NCBI GenBank assembly: GCA_024195585.1
Contig: SWBL01000272.1
Coordinates: forward strand, 1 to 64,000
Direction: 5' to 3'
DNA from: Aureobasidium sp. EXF-3400
Taxonomy: Eukaryota; Ascomycota; Dothideomycetes; Dothideales; Saccotheciaceae
Length of the DNA stretch: 64,000 bases
Both the position numbers and the translations under genes were made by a program. This document shows, piece after piece, positions 21,827-31,996 of this stretch. Each line of letters starts with the position of its first letter. Within the stretch, counting starts at the first letter, position 1. Under the pieces are notes generated by a model. The model ran no database searches. It saw only the letters and a list, made by a program, of their open reading frames with translations, and was not told where the DNA came from.

Positions 21827-23193
21827 CTAGCTGACTCTCGACTTGCTAGGCTTGATCTTTCTCTTGCGAGTTTCGGCGTTGCCATTGGGTTGAGCTGCGG
21901 ACTTGAGCGTGGCAGTTGCTTCGTCGACGCCCTCAGCCTCCATGGTACCCTCGAGCAACTCCTCCATCTCAGCCTCAGAGGTTTTCTTACCAAGAAGAGT
22001 ACCAACGGACTTGTTGTAGAGATAGATGGGCAGGCGAACCAAGAAAGTGTCGTTGATGGTAGGTTTTTGGATCTCGTCGACCTGATGGAAAATTAGCACA
22101 TGTCACAGCTCATGTTTTAGACCATACTTACATCCAACAAGAACTCATGAAGTCCACCTTCCTCGGTACGCTCCTCAAGGTAGACATTACCGACACTATC
22201 AACGATAAGAACCTTGCCGTTCTCAGCGATAGTGCGCTTCTTTGCGCCAACAGGACCGCTGGTAAGCTCAGCCTCAACAGGAGTGCTAACACCAGAAGTC
22301 TTTGCTTGTTCAACGATGGCAGCTCTGGTCGACTTTGGCTTCTTTGCAGCACGTTTGCTCTCACGCTCTGCAGCACGCTTCTCTTTTCTGTTCCAGTTCA
22401 TGGCTTGAGGTTCTTCCTCGGATGAGGGCTCAGGGACAGCAGCGGGGGCAGGTGTGGCGTTTCCAATACCAGCAATGTTCTGGACCTCGTCGCCCCAAGC
22501 AATACGGCGGGCTTGACGAATGTAGCGCTCAACGAAGTCGCGGTGCTTCATCCAGTTCATGTAGAGAGTAAGGTAGTGAACACCACCACCGAGGAAGACG
22601 AACAGACCGATCATGACGGAGCCGAGACCAGGGCGGAATCTCTGGTAGTAGTAGCCAGTACCACGCCATTTGGGGAAGCCGTTCTTGAGGAAGTGATCGT
22701 AGCGCTGGCGCTCAGAGCCACGGAGGATGTTTGTCACTATGCCGAGACGAGCGAAGCGAGCAGAGGCTTCCTTGCTGAAAGCATTGATCTCCTTTTGCGA
22801 AGGCTTCTTGTTCTTGTGGACGTGGACGGTGGGCTTGTCTCCCTTGTTGGACTTCTTGACTGGAGGGGCGGAGTCGTAGGAAGCGATGAAACGTTGACGG
22901 GCCTTGTCGGGATGCAAGACACGAGCCTTCTTCTTGTAGGCAGCATTGATGGCGTCACGGCTTGCAAAGTCCTTTACTCCAAGGAAAGAGTAGAAGGTAG
23001 CGTTGCTGCCCTCGTGTTGAACAACCTCATCCTGGAGACGGAAAATTTCATGGTCTGCCAGCTGTCATTAGTATTGATGAATTGGATGCAGTCGAGGCCA
23101 AAAAGCAACGGGCGTACCTTCAGGCGACCAAGCGCAGACGAGGGCAACCAAGCACAAGAGCAAAAGCAGGACAGAACCCTGGAGACGGGCCAT
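21827..23193 (-). CDS. ERJ5: ER J-domain chaperone Erj5
   Basis: DnaJ-type co-chaperone of the ER membrane that stimulates BiP/Kar2 for protein folding. Exons 23118..23193, 22132..23054 and 21827..22081 encode 417 aa, as expected for fungal Erj5. Exon 1 is a signal peptide (MARLQGSVLLLLLLCL, ending near AWSPE). The lumenal J domain follows with FYSFLGVKDFASRDAINAAY and the HPD tripeptide in VLHPDKA, so Hsp70 activation should work. A membrane segment is GSVMIGLFVFLGGGVHYLTL around residue 190. The rest is a charged, probably cytosolic tail with KKPKSTR and a C-terminal KRKIKPSKSR. Introns are 63 bp (phase 1) and 50 bp (phase 0). The gene is divergent from YIP3. Family assignment is confident. 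Confidence 0.93.
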
Positions 23194-23687
23194 GGTTGCG
23201 TTTGTGATGAATGTGTCGGGCTGCAAAGAAATGTGATGGAGCTGCAGGAGCGGCAGAAAGTGTCTCGACTAGTTTCCCCAGACAAGTCGTGTCACCACCA
23301 CGTTGGTGCTCTGTCTCTTTATTGCCGCAACTATTTCTTGATAAGCAGCCTTATATATATCCCACACTACTCTCCTTGTTTCTTCTCAAACCAGGTCCGA
23401 GGATAGATCGAAACCACTACCTGCACCTTGTTTCCTTTTTGCCTGCTGCTGCTGTTGCGACATTCAAGATCCTGGCCGGCCTCAGGGGCTCAGCTCCTCC
23501 TGAAGCTTGAATTGTGGCTGACTGGAGATGTGGCTCAACTCTGAAGCTGCGCCTCTTGATTCCACGAAGCTGCTCAAATAAACACGTTGCATGCGTAATC
23601 ACATAACTCCCTCGGTATCTTCTTGTTGAACTCCTGCTCTTCGCCCACTTACTCTCCAGTCGTTCTCCCTTTCGAAAAACACAACAA

Positions 23688-23805
23688 GTGAGTCTTTCCC
23701 CTTTCGCATCGTCGAGTCCGCTGCTTCCCGTCCCCATGACGCTCGCGGCCGCCTTCACATGCAAACAAAGAAATTCTGTTGACTCCGGCTGACTTCCCCT
23801 TTTAG
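23688..23805 (+). other. probable 5'-UTR intron of the PRA1/Yip3 gene
   Basis: GTGAGT donor at 23688, CTGAC branch and TTTTAG acceptor ending at 23805, 80 bp before the YIP3 ATG. It has no coding content. At 118 bp it is longer than the coding introns here. Confidence 0.45.
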
Positions 23806-23884
23806 ACTCAACTTCGAGACACTCGTCACCCTCGTCGACTCGACCAACTCTCCGACTCCCTTCACTCTGCCAACTCCCGCTAAA

Positions 23885-24412
23885 ATGCCCATCAATCTTC
23901 CGCTCGATGCCATCACATCGCGTCTCAACCTCCAGGGTCGCTTTGACAATGTTCGCTCCCAATCCGTCAGCTCCCGCTTCGCCAACCTGAAGCCCCTCTC
24001 CGAGTTCTTCAACTTCAAGCAAATCTCAAAGCCTCAGAACTTTGGCGAAGTTCAAAACCGCGTCAACTACAACCTTGGTTACTTCTCTAGCAACTATGCC
24101 GTCCTCTTCGTTATGCTGAGCATCTACACCTTGATCACCAACTGGCTCCTGACCTTCGTCATTCTCCTCGTCGTTGGTGGTATGTACGGTATCGGCAAAC
24201 TCGAGGGTCGTGATATTGAGATTGGCACTTTCCGCGCCACTACTTCCCAGCTCTACACCGGTCTGGTCATCATCGCCGTACCTCTTGCCATCTTCTCCAA
24301 CCCCTTCGGCTCTGCTCTCTGGCTCATTGGTGCCTCTGGTGTCAGCATTATCGGTCACGCAGCATTCATGGAAAAGCCCATCGAGTCAGCTTTTTCAGAG
24401 GAGGCGGTCTAA
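23885..24412 (+). CDS. YIP3: PRA1 family Rab-acceptor membrane protein (Yip3)
   Basis: Small four-helix membrane protein of the Golgi/ER that binds prenylated Rab GTPases and helps sort them to membranes. The intronless frame gives 175 aa, the usual size. The family core is visible: FFNFKQISKPQNFGEVQNRV, NLGYFSSNYAVLF, then two hydrophobic hairpins (LITNWLLTFVILLVVGGMYG and LYTGLVIIAVPLAIFS/ALWLIGASGVSIIGHA) and a short acidic tail. A predicted intron lies in the leader. A second open frame starts only 26 bp after the stop on the same strand, which is unusually close for a fungus. Confidence 0.94.
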   Translation: MPINLPLDAITSRLNLQGRFDNVRSQSVSSRFANLKPLSEFFNFKQISKPQNFGEVQNRVNYNLGYFSSNYAVLFVMLSIYTLITNWLLTFVILLVVGGMYGIGKLEGRDIEIGTFRATTSQLYTGLVIIAVPLAIFSNPFGSALWLIGASGVSIIGHAAFMEKPIESAFSEEAV

Positions 24413-24438
24413 ATGGTCGGCCGCGGGCTCCGCACGAT

Positions 24439-25671
24439 ATGCCTCATTGGGGAAGACCATCCGGAGCTTTTGCAGGGGGGAGTGGAGAAATGTGGAAAGA
24501 CGAGTTCGAAGCCCGGCGAAGGAGGTTCTTGGATGTTGGCGACGAGAGCGACGATGGATACCAACGTGTCCATCTTGATCCTGCTGCTTTCAAGTCCAGG
24601 TCCGCTGATAGACTGCCGCGAGAAGAGTTCACTGGAGACGACTTGTTGTTCACTGGTTATGATTTGGGGTCTGCATGGGGAGATAGAAGAGCGGATGACA
24701 CTGCGTACGAGAGAAGGCCGCAACGGCCGCAGGACGACGACTACTACCACGACAACGCCTTGACACGATCGTCACGAGAGGATATACTGGTTCAATCAGC
24801 CAAGGAGAAACTCAGGAGAGCACGTGTCAAAGGCAAGACAAATGTCAGTCTGAGTGTTGAAGAGATGGCAGCCTTGGAGAGAAGCAGCACTCAGTCAAGG
24901 GACGCGTCTGAGCCAAGTACGCCGAACAAGAACAAAACCAGAGGTAGTCGGTCTAGTAGTACCACCAGCCTGACCAGCACACGGCCACGAAGAACAAGTA
25001 TTGGCCTTTTCGGCAGCACATCACCATCGCATTCTCGTTCACGAACGCCAAAGACTTCAAGGAAGCCATCAAACGAACAACAACCGGTCGCTCGTGCATC
25101 TGGCTCGACACCCCCGGCATTCATGATCAGGGGTCCTGATGGTGTACCAATGCACCCTCCTGCTGATTACTACCCTCCGGTGTCGTCTAGAAGACCATCG
25201 TCGAATAGTACTCGCAATATTACCCCGCCATACGAGGCATACTCTCCTCGCGGTTATGACTCTGAGCTGCGAGCAACTTCTTCAACGTCTAGTCGAGCTC
25301 TTTACGATGAGAACGCATGGACTTCTTCAAGCCGGCCAGCTCCAGGAGTAGCATATCCCGATATGCTTGGGCCTTCTTCCTCACCTGGTGCACAGTCTTA
25401 TCAAGCACCTCTTCCCTCGTCGGATGGTTCGTACGCAAAACTGAGACGAGCACCGCAAGGGTCACCACTCTACAACGTTGAAGCAGCGTTTGATCGAGGG
25501 CAGAGGGAAGCTGAGACGGTTCGAGGAGCACGACCAGCAAGCAGTGGAAGCAGTAGTGATGATTCTGGCGGGCAAGGAGTGAGGATCGAAGTCGAGCCAG
25601 GTTTTGGGCTGAGAAGAGTACCAGTCTCGAGCAAAAGTAGCGGCACAGTCAGGCGCAAAGGCAGAAGATAA
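24439..25671 (+). CDS. Ser/Arg-rich hypothetical protein immediately after YIP3
   Basis: Unrecognised 410-aa protein, intronless from MPHWGRPSGAFAGG. Most of it is Ser/Pro/Arg-rich and probably disordered (RGSRSSSTTSLTSTRPRR, SPSHSRSRTPKTSRKPS). Two parts look more conserved: KDEFEARRRRFLDVGDESDD near the start and SREDILVQSAKEKLRRARVK followed by SLSVEEMAALERS around residue 115-150. There is no membrane segment. The ATG is 26 bp after the YIP3 stop, so it either shares YIP3's transcript, has a promoter inside YIP3, or has a wrongly placed start with a missing upstream exon. The length of the open frame makes a real coding region likely. Confidence 0.7.
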   Translation: MPHWGRPSGAFAGGSGEMWKDEFEARRRRFLDVGDESDDGYQRVHLDPAAFKSRSADRLPREEFTGDDLLFTGYDLGSAWGDRRADDTAYERRPQRPQDDDYYHDNALTRSSREDILVQSAKEKLRRARVKGKTNVSLSVEEMAALERSSTQSRDASEPSTPNKNKTRGSRSSSTTSLTSTRPRRTSIGLFGSTSPSHSRSRTPKTSRKPSNEQQPVARASGSTPPAFMIRGPDGVPMHPPADYYPPVSSRRPSSNSTRNITPPYEAYSPRGYDSELRATSSTSSRALYDENAWTSSSRPAPGVAYPDMLGPSSSPGAQSYQAPLPSSDGSYAKLRRAPQGSPLYNVEAAFDRGQREAETVRGARPASSGSSSDDSGGQGVRIEVEPGFGLRRVPVSSKSSGTVRRKGRR

Positions 25672-26027
25672 GATGGGTTAATAGAAACACAAGAACTGGC
25701 GTCTTGTCATTTGAAATTTCTACACGACCATGATGGAACGAAAAGCGTGCTCCCTGCATCTGCCAGATCTCTCATTTGGACCTTGCGTATTATCACTCCT
25801 TGCTGTATAACCACGTCTGGGAGATTGCCCAGATAACGCCGTAAACTCCGATGCGAAATGCAATGAACAGGCGATGTGTCGTCTAGAGGAACATCGCCTG
25901 CTCTTTTGTATGGACCGTCGACCCTGTCTGCCTAGTGCTCAATCACCTTGTTTCCAGATGTGTCCAGTGTGCTCTTTTCAGATCCAAGTGTTGTTCTTAA
26001 GGATGTTTTGTGGACTCGACTCGTCGC
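25672..26027. other. intergenic, convergent 3' flanks
   Basis: About 360 bp between the Ser/Arg-rich gene and the Ysy6 gene, both ending here. Nothing recognisable is seen. Confidence 0.55.
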
Positions 26028-26347
26028 TCAGAAGTAACCAACGATGATGCGCAACAACTCGAATATGAGACCACCGCATACGACGAACAGCAGGGCGACT
26101 GCAATGACACGGGTCAGCTGGCTGTATTCAGAGAGTGTCATGACATGTATGCGACTACTCACAAAGCCAAAACTTGTTGATGGGACTCTTTTGGGGGACG
26201 CTCTTCTTGACGGCGGGCTCGGGCTTTCCACGCTTGACTTCTTGTTTCTTTGCAAAGGCCTCGTTTGCGCGGCGTTGTTGGGGTGTTTGGACCTGGCTAC
26301 CATTAGCTCGTGTGCCCTCAAGGTGTGATCTAGGGTCGAGATACCAT
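26028..26347 (-). CDS. YSY6: stress-associated ER protein Ysy6/SERP1 (RAMP4)
   Basis: Tail-anchored protein of the Sec61 translocon region, linked to ER stress and secretion. Three coding exons, 26345..26347, 26163..26292 and 26028..26098, give 67 aa, matching the family (~65). Exon 1 holds only the ATG: ATG/GTATCT donor, GCCAG acceptor, 52-bp intron. The protein then reads MVQTPQQRRANEAFAKKQEV and SVPQKSPINKFWL, which joins over the 64-bp second intron to a tail anchor (FALLFVVCGGLIFELLRIIV). Reading through intron 2 would give a longer, wrong product, as would starting inside intron 1. The family match across both junctions makes the model strong. Confidence 0.92.
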
Positions 26348-26666
26348 TGTGATTGATGTGGATGTGATTGAGTTGGAGGAGTAGTAGAAAGATGAGGTCT
26401 TTATATGCTTTCGAGTATCAAAGCAACAGTATTATTCGTATAACAAAGTTGTCAACAGAAAGGTGTAGCAAAGGACAGAAAACAACAGATGATGCCAATC
26501 GTCGGAGCAGCCCCTTCCCCTTCGAGAACACTTGGTCAACTCTGGAAAGGCGGGATCCCCACATTGCTTGGCCCATGGCGCTCCACCTCGGTCATTTGTG
26601 CTCGTCTCTCACATGCATACAAAGAAGCTCTTTCTTTGCTAACCAGAAAACGCATAAACATCGATC

Positions 26667-27091
26667 ATGTTATCGACATTAGCACGCACCTCCAGATTCC
26701 AGGCCTCAAGGCCTTCGCGCGCTGCTTTCTCGACACTCAGACCCCTACGCCAACAACCGACTTACCAACCACCCACACCTTCAGAACCAGAAAACCCCCA
26801 TGTATGACGACTCGATCCGACTCTTCCATCGCGCCACTTCCTGCTCCCGCCAAGAATATCCTGCAACCCAAAAGACAGCATTGCTGACACTGTCCCTTCC
26901 AGCGCGCCTTTTACAAATCCTTTGGTCGCCCAATCGCAAAAGTCTTCCTCATGGCTCTCTTCACATATCAAGTACTGCACTACGCCTGGCTGAGACTGGA
27001 ATCTATGGAGGAAAAGGAGGAAAAGACTGCTGAGCTGCAAGGTCTGGAAGCTCAATTGAGGGACATGACAAAGTCAACGAAGAAAGCTTGA
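26667..27091 (+). CDS. small mitochondrial-type single-pass membrane protein
   Basis: Exons 26667..26801 and 26903..27091, phase-0 intron of 101 bp, encode 107 aa. The N-terminus is a textbook mitochondrial presequence (MLSTLARTSRFQASRPSRAA). A proline-rich linker (PTYQPPTPSEPENPH) leads into FYKSFGRPIAKVFLMALFTY, a basic start to one membrane helix. A charged, probably coiled C-terminus follows (ESMEEKEEKTAELQGLEAQL). This layout suggests a matrix- or inner-membrane-anchored assembly or subunit protein of the respiratory chain, but I do not recognise a named family. It converges with the esterase gene. Confidence 0.78.
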
Positions 27092-27386
27092 GCAAAGAGG
27101 CACGTGGATGAACGACAATCGCAACATTCTCTACTCGGGATGAACACCACGACACACTGCCAATCCTTACACCCCACCAACCATGGCAGCAGATGTACAT
27201 AATACGCTGGAGAAGCATGGCAAGCCGGTAAAAATGTGTCATTCTTACTTCGAGAGAATTATCCGGGATTTAGAACGACATGTCATGTCCCCAAATATCC
27301 ATTTTGACTACATACAGACAGAAACATCTCACTGTCATGTACATAATTGCAGCACATCCCTTCACGCAAATCGCACTCATTCCACC

Positions 27387-29745
27387 TTACATACCACCAT
27401 CAATGTAGTAGCTGATGGAATAGTTGAGGAAGGCGCACTAACAACCGTCAGCTTCAATCTAAACTTATCGGATTACTTTCGAAACTCACCTGAGGCAGGT
27501 CCTGGAAGTCGGCAGTCAACGAAGGGAAATCGAGCAACTTCATCGGACCCTGGGCGTTGGCAACAGGCTGCCACGGACCACTCTCCTTGACTCCCTGAGT
27601 AGTGTTGGTGTAGCCACGGACCTGGAGGTAGCTGGCTGGCGGGTTGGGGTCCAGCGAGCGCACAAATGCAGCAAAGTATCCACTCTCCAACTGGACCGAC
27701 TTGAGATCATTGGCATCACGCAGAGGGTTCAGGTTTCCCTATTATCTGGTGTCAGCACATCACGTTGTCGTTTTTGGCTCGAAATTACGTACAAAAACCC
27801 AAGGCATGTCAGAACCATGAAGCTTGAAGTATGGCTTTTCCGGATTTCCGTAAGGATAACCAGGTTCCACTGGAGGGCCTCCAAGATTATTCGGGTCATA
27901 GCCGCCGGATGTCCTCTGCATCTGGTAGAAATATGAAGTCTTGAAAGCGCCAGACTCTACACCCGTATACACAGTGGCCTCGTCGATACAACGGAACTGG
28001 ATATCGGTGGCCACTCTCTGCGATACGTTGAACGAATCCAACGTCACGTTGCCAGTGTCGTAGTAAGGGAAGAGTCCAGAGTCAATGATAGACTGAGCAT
28101 ATGCTTGAGAGATGCCCAAGGCGGCCATGATACCTGCCAATTCACTCGTCACAGGAGTTGTGGGGTAGGTAGAGAAGGAGGCACCGTCATTAGCAGTAGT
28201 CCCCCAGATTGTGTTGACATTAGCAGCACTGCCGTTGCGGTTGTACACATCCAGAGTTTCAGTGTTGACGTATGTTCCATCCTGGACCACATATCTGGCG
28301 ACCGTGGCAGCATTCACAATAGTCTGCGCAGGTGCAGCTCTCAAGCATGAGATGCGAGCGTCAAGAGTGGTCTGGTTGCAGCCAATTTCGCCGAAGAGCG
28401 CTTCGCTGCGAGCGTACGACTCGGCAGGAGTCAAGAAAGAGCTGTAGGTTGTGGCGTAATCTGAAGACGATGTCAATACACCGATATCACGTTTTCTTCG
28501 ACAAGTACTTACCTCCGGTCAAACCCAGATCGACACCACCGCCCAGGTTCGACATGGCAATAGAACCTCTGAACTTGCCGATCGCCTTAGGAGATCCGAG
28601 AAGAGTGCGTACAGAGCCAGCACCTGCAGACTCGCCATTGATCACGATCTTGGAAGCGTCACCACCGAAGCTTGCGATGTTCTTGATGACCCACTGCACA
28701 ATGTCAGCAATCGATCACCTTAACTGAATGATGGAGTACTTACATCAAGTCCGGTGACTTGGTCGGAGATACCATAGTTGCCGGTGATATTGGTACCAGG
28801 AATGGCCAGGAAACCCAGGGTAGTCAAGCGGTAGCTGCAACGTGTCAGAATCAGTCAGTCTTATGTCAGACATGGTTTGGAAACCAACTTTATTTCAACA
28901 ACGACGATGTCTTCTCTCGAAGCCAACTGACCGCCATCACTACCTGCACTAGCACCGGAGCCGCCAGTGAAACCACCACCATAGATCCAGAAATGTACTG
29001 GTCTGAGGTCCTTCTTGGACCCAGCCTTGGGAATATAAGGGGTCTGGATGTTTAGGAAGAGACAGTTCTCGCTGCTAGAGCTCTCGTATGGCTGCGCGCA
29101 GTCAGGACCGTACTTTGTGGCGTCAATCGTTTGGCCAGTCTTGGAGTACAAAGTCGAGTAGGCGAATCGTTCGGGCTGGTTTGCAAACGGAATGCCCTGG
29201 AAACGCCAGGACTTCTTGTTTCTGAAGCCTACGTAGGTGTTGCCAGAGGAAGCAACCTTGATCTCGTTGGCAGCAGAGGCGACAGCGTTGCTGGGCATAT
29301 TGCTCTGGCTAGACTGCGTGCACAGCACTGGCAGAACATTGCCTGGACCAGCTTTGGCAAACTTCAAGGCATTGTTGTGGACCTCTACGGTCTGTCCGCT
29401 TGCAATGAGCCACTTCTGATCTTGTGTAGCGCGACCGGCGTAGATGATATACGAGAGCTGATCGACAAAGTCTTGGGAGTATGCTTGCAGAGTAGACTGC
29501 GAGATCAGTGTCTCGTTGAGGGCTGCGCACCCAGTTGCTGCATTGGCAGCAGTCGATGGATCCAGCAGAATAGCACTAATGTGGTTGACGTCGTCGGTGA
29601 AGTTGAGGTTGTTTTGGTAAAGAAGGGTCAACGATGTTTGTGAGTTGGAAAGTGCAGAAGGGGAAGGAGCAATGACTGCTGCAGAAGCATAAGGGAGATA
29701 GGCAGCCGCAGCCGCAAGAACGGCGAGCTTATTAACAGGTGCCAT
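27387..29745 (-). CDS. secreted type-B carboxylesterase with long N-terminal extension
   Basis: Serine hydrolase of the cholinesterase/lipase fold, presumably secreted. Six exons: 28889..29745, 28744..28834, 28513..28693, 27793..28460, 27490..27738 and 27387..27437, 698 aa. I start at 29745 because a TATATAAAA at 29793..29801 lies between this ATG and one at 29790 that could hardly be transcribed. The signal peptide is MAPVNKLAVLAAAAAYLPYA. The oxyanion loop is WIYGGGFTGGSG and the nucleophile elbow INGESAGAGSV. The FQGIPFA motif that normally opens the family comes only near residue 180, after a ~150-residue extension with several N-glycosylation sequons (NFTDD, NETLI). The last exon is very short. 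The substrate is unknown. Confidence 0.9.
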
Positions 29746-30661
29746 GATGGAAGTCTTGGCCTTGATACTCGTTGTCTCAGACTCGGACATGGTTTTATAT
29801 ATCTCTTGATCGCCATCCCTAGGGTTATTGCCACACTTTCTGTGATTACCGTGATGTTCGATGCATCATGCAAGTCCACTTTAGCCTCGATGAAGCATTT
29901 ACCCCGTCTCCACACGGACTGCTTTTTTAGACGGCATCATCGGACGTGCGGCAGTTGCTTCGATGTCATCTAGACTTTTCTGCCCTTCATGTCTGCTCCA
30001 CTCTGTTATACCTAGTATAGCTATGGAAATGCACAATATTTTTTGCAACGAATGAGGTTTCCATAGACCTCCACTTGAGACTACCTCCATGCCCAGACTC
30101 ATCCCCGGAACACAATTGTGCGTTTCGACAGCTCTCAATACCTCTATGCCTTGATCGAGAAACTAAACACACATGGAAGTTATGGATAGTCCACGTAACT
30201 GCGAGCATAGGGCAAGATTGCTAGAACCACTCACCTTCTGTGCCCTACTCAATACCCCACTGCGAGCTGCAGCTGGATATGCGGCTCTGCAATAGTCGAA
30301 GAGCACACCATTTAGCCGCGAAGAATGGTATTGTATGTCATTTGACCACTTCCATCCACGGGGTCCCCGCCTCCCGCAAAACGGGCCGCGTGTGGAGAAC
30401 ATGGCTCGCGTGCAACCGATCTGTCGACCAAGAATCCATGCAGGTACGTTGGAAGCTTGGTTCACACATTTAGCCAAAAGCCACAAGGGGGAGGGCAGAC
30501 GAAGCATTCTGTAACAGAAAACTGCCGGCAGACTCAAGTCAAATCTTCTGACCGAGATTCTTCAGACAGCTGGCACGTACACAAGAACAAGAGGCGGCAC
30601 TCACGATCGCACAATCGCAACGAGAAGAGGTATGTGCGTGCTATAGGAGACCTTCAAGCCG
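29746..30661. other. intergenic, esterase promoter and GT31 3' flank
   Basis: A TATATAAAA on the minus strand at 29793..29801 is the probable esterase TATA box, 48 bp before its ATG. The other ~800 bp hold short frames only. Confidence 0.5.
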
Positions 30662-31996
30662 CTACATCATCCAACCTTCATCCCCGCATGGTGGCATATC
30701 TCGCTCAAAGCGCTCCATTCGATCTCGCAGCCAACCTGATCTTACACCGGGTCTCGCCTTTCCCAATCTTGGATCCACACGAATCTTGCAATGCCCATCT
30801 TCTCTGTAAGAAAATTGTCTACACTCTGTTCCTTCCACACACTTCGCCTTGCACTCCTCAAATGACCCAACAACGGCCTCCTCGCCGTCACTCTCGTTGT
30901 CCCAGTCAGAAAGATCTGCAGACATCCTCGGTAAGATATACTGATTGAAGAAATCCTTGTGACGGAGGAAACGAGTTTCCTCAGGCTTATGATCAAGCCA
31001 ATGTTGTTCGTAGTTCCAGAGGTCTTCAATCATGTCGGGAGACACATGGTGGTAGGATACCGTAGGATAACACCACACACGCTTGTTCGGATCTGCTATC
31101 GGACGTCCATCTGGACGCGCATAAGCAACGAGTCCAGGGTAGTCTCCTTGCATGATAGGCCATGCGTCGGTAAACTTCACACCAGCCTCTTTGAACACTT
31201 TGCCCAGTACGCAATCACCGGCCCAATGACCGTCAGTATAAGCTTCAATCTCGGCCTTGTGTGCAGCATACTGATCCACTACCATACGCATAGCTGGCTG
31301 TGATACCATAAAGCCGGAGCCACCGTGTGCGAAGACCGTGTCGCCAATGAACATGATGCTTCCCGTATAATGTGGTTCGGATGTATCCAGTACGGCCAGA
31401 TACTCCAACAAAGATGCCCAGAGTATGTAGCTGTCTGCTTCCACAAACACATACCACTTCTTGTCTGGATGTTCATGCAAAGTCTTGTTGACCATAGGCA
31501 AAAACTTCCATTTGTCGAGTTTCCAACCTGGATTCTCGACTTTGCCGTGCCATTGCGTGTCTTCAGTTGCTGAGCCACTGAGGTCGTTGGTGTTCAGCAC
31601 TGCCCTCCCGTTCTCTCTGAGATTGCGGTAGAGTTCGAAATCCTTGTGGTGTTCAATGATCTCTGAACTGACGCCATCCAGAGCGTCAAATATGTGCTCG
31701 TCCTGAAAATCCTCTCGGAAATCAGAGAAAATCATGTAGTTCGGATAGCATCGCAATGTGGTCGAGAGATGAATTGGTAGTCGGTCTTGAATCTCGGTGG
31801 AGCCGGTCTTCAGAACTACTAATGTGTCGTTTGCGCCTGGTAGATGTCTGCATGGCAAAGTCTTCTCTCCTAATATGTTCTGTGACGCACTGCGTGTCTC
31901 TAGAAGACTGTGTAGAGACGATGAGTACCAGAATACAAAGACAGCAAAACAGGCCACGATGACCAGAACTCGAGGCCGCAATTTCTTGGTGACCAT
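30662..31996 (-). CDS. family 31 type glycosyltransferase with C-terminal PAN-like module
   Basis: Probable Golgi type-II membrane sugar transferase, 444 aa, no intron. A short cytosolic MVTKKLRPR is followed by one membrane anchor (VLVIVACFAVFVFWYSSSL). The lumenal part has the fringe/GT31 pattern: LVVLKTGSTEIQDRLPIHL, YPNYMIFSDF, KWYVFVEADSYILW with the acidic metal-binding motif, FAHGGSGFMVSQPAM, and HWAGDCVLGKVFKEAGV. A C-terminal Cys-rich stretch (FEECKAKCVEGTECRQFSY, then a further Cys in HCKIRV) looks like a PAN/apple-like carbohydrate- or protein-binding module, as in many fungal members. The acceptor is unknown. Family call is good; donor sugar is not inferred. Confidence 0.88.
   Translation of the reverse strand: MVTKKLRPRVLVIVACFAVFVFWYSSSLHSLLETRSASQNILGEKTLPCRHLPGANDTLVVLKTGSTEIQDRLPIHLSTTLRCYPNYMIFSDFREDFQDEHIFDALDGVSSEIIEHHKDFELYRNLRENGRAVLNTNDLSGSATEDTQWHGKVENPGWKLDKWKFLPMVNKTLHEHPDKKWYVFVEADSYILWASLLEYLAVLDTSEPHYTGSIMFIGDTVFAHGGSGFMVSQPAMRMVVDQYAAHKAEIEAYTDGHWAGDCVLGKVFKEAGVKFTDAWPIMQGDYPGLVAYARPDGRPIADPNKRVWCYPTVSYHHVSPDMIEDLWNYEQHWLDHKPEETRFLRHKDFFNQYILPRMSADLSDWDNESDGEEAVVGSFEECKAKCVEGTECRQFSYREDGHCKIRVDPRLGKARPGVRSGWLRDRMERFERDMPPCGDEGWMM

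Noticed and set aside
22513..23406. 297-codon frame on the + strand
   Set aside because: It is antisense to ERJ5, whose protein is recognised with good exon joins.
30163..30537. 124-codon frame in the esterase/GT31 gap
   Set aside because: No domain, no splice partner, and composition like the surrounding non-coding DNA.
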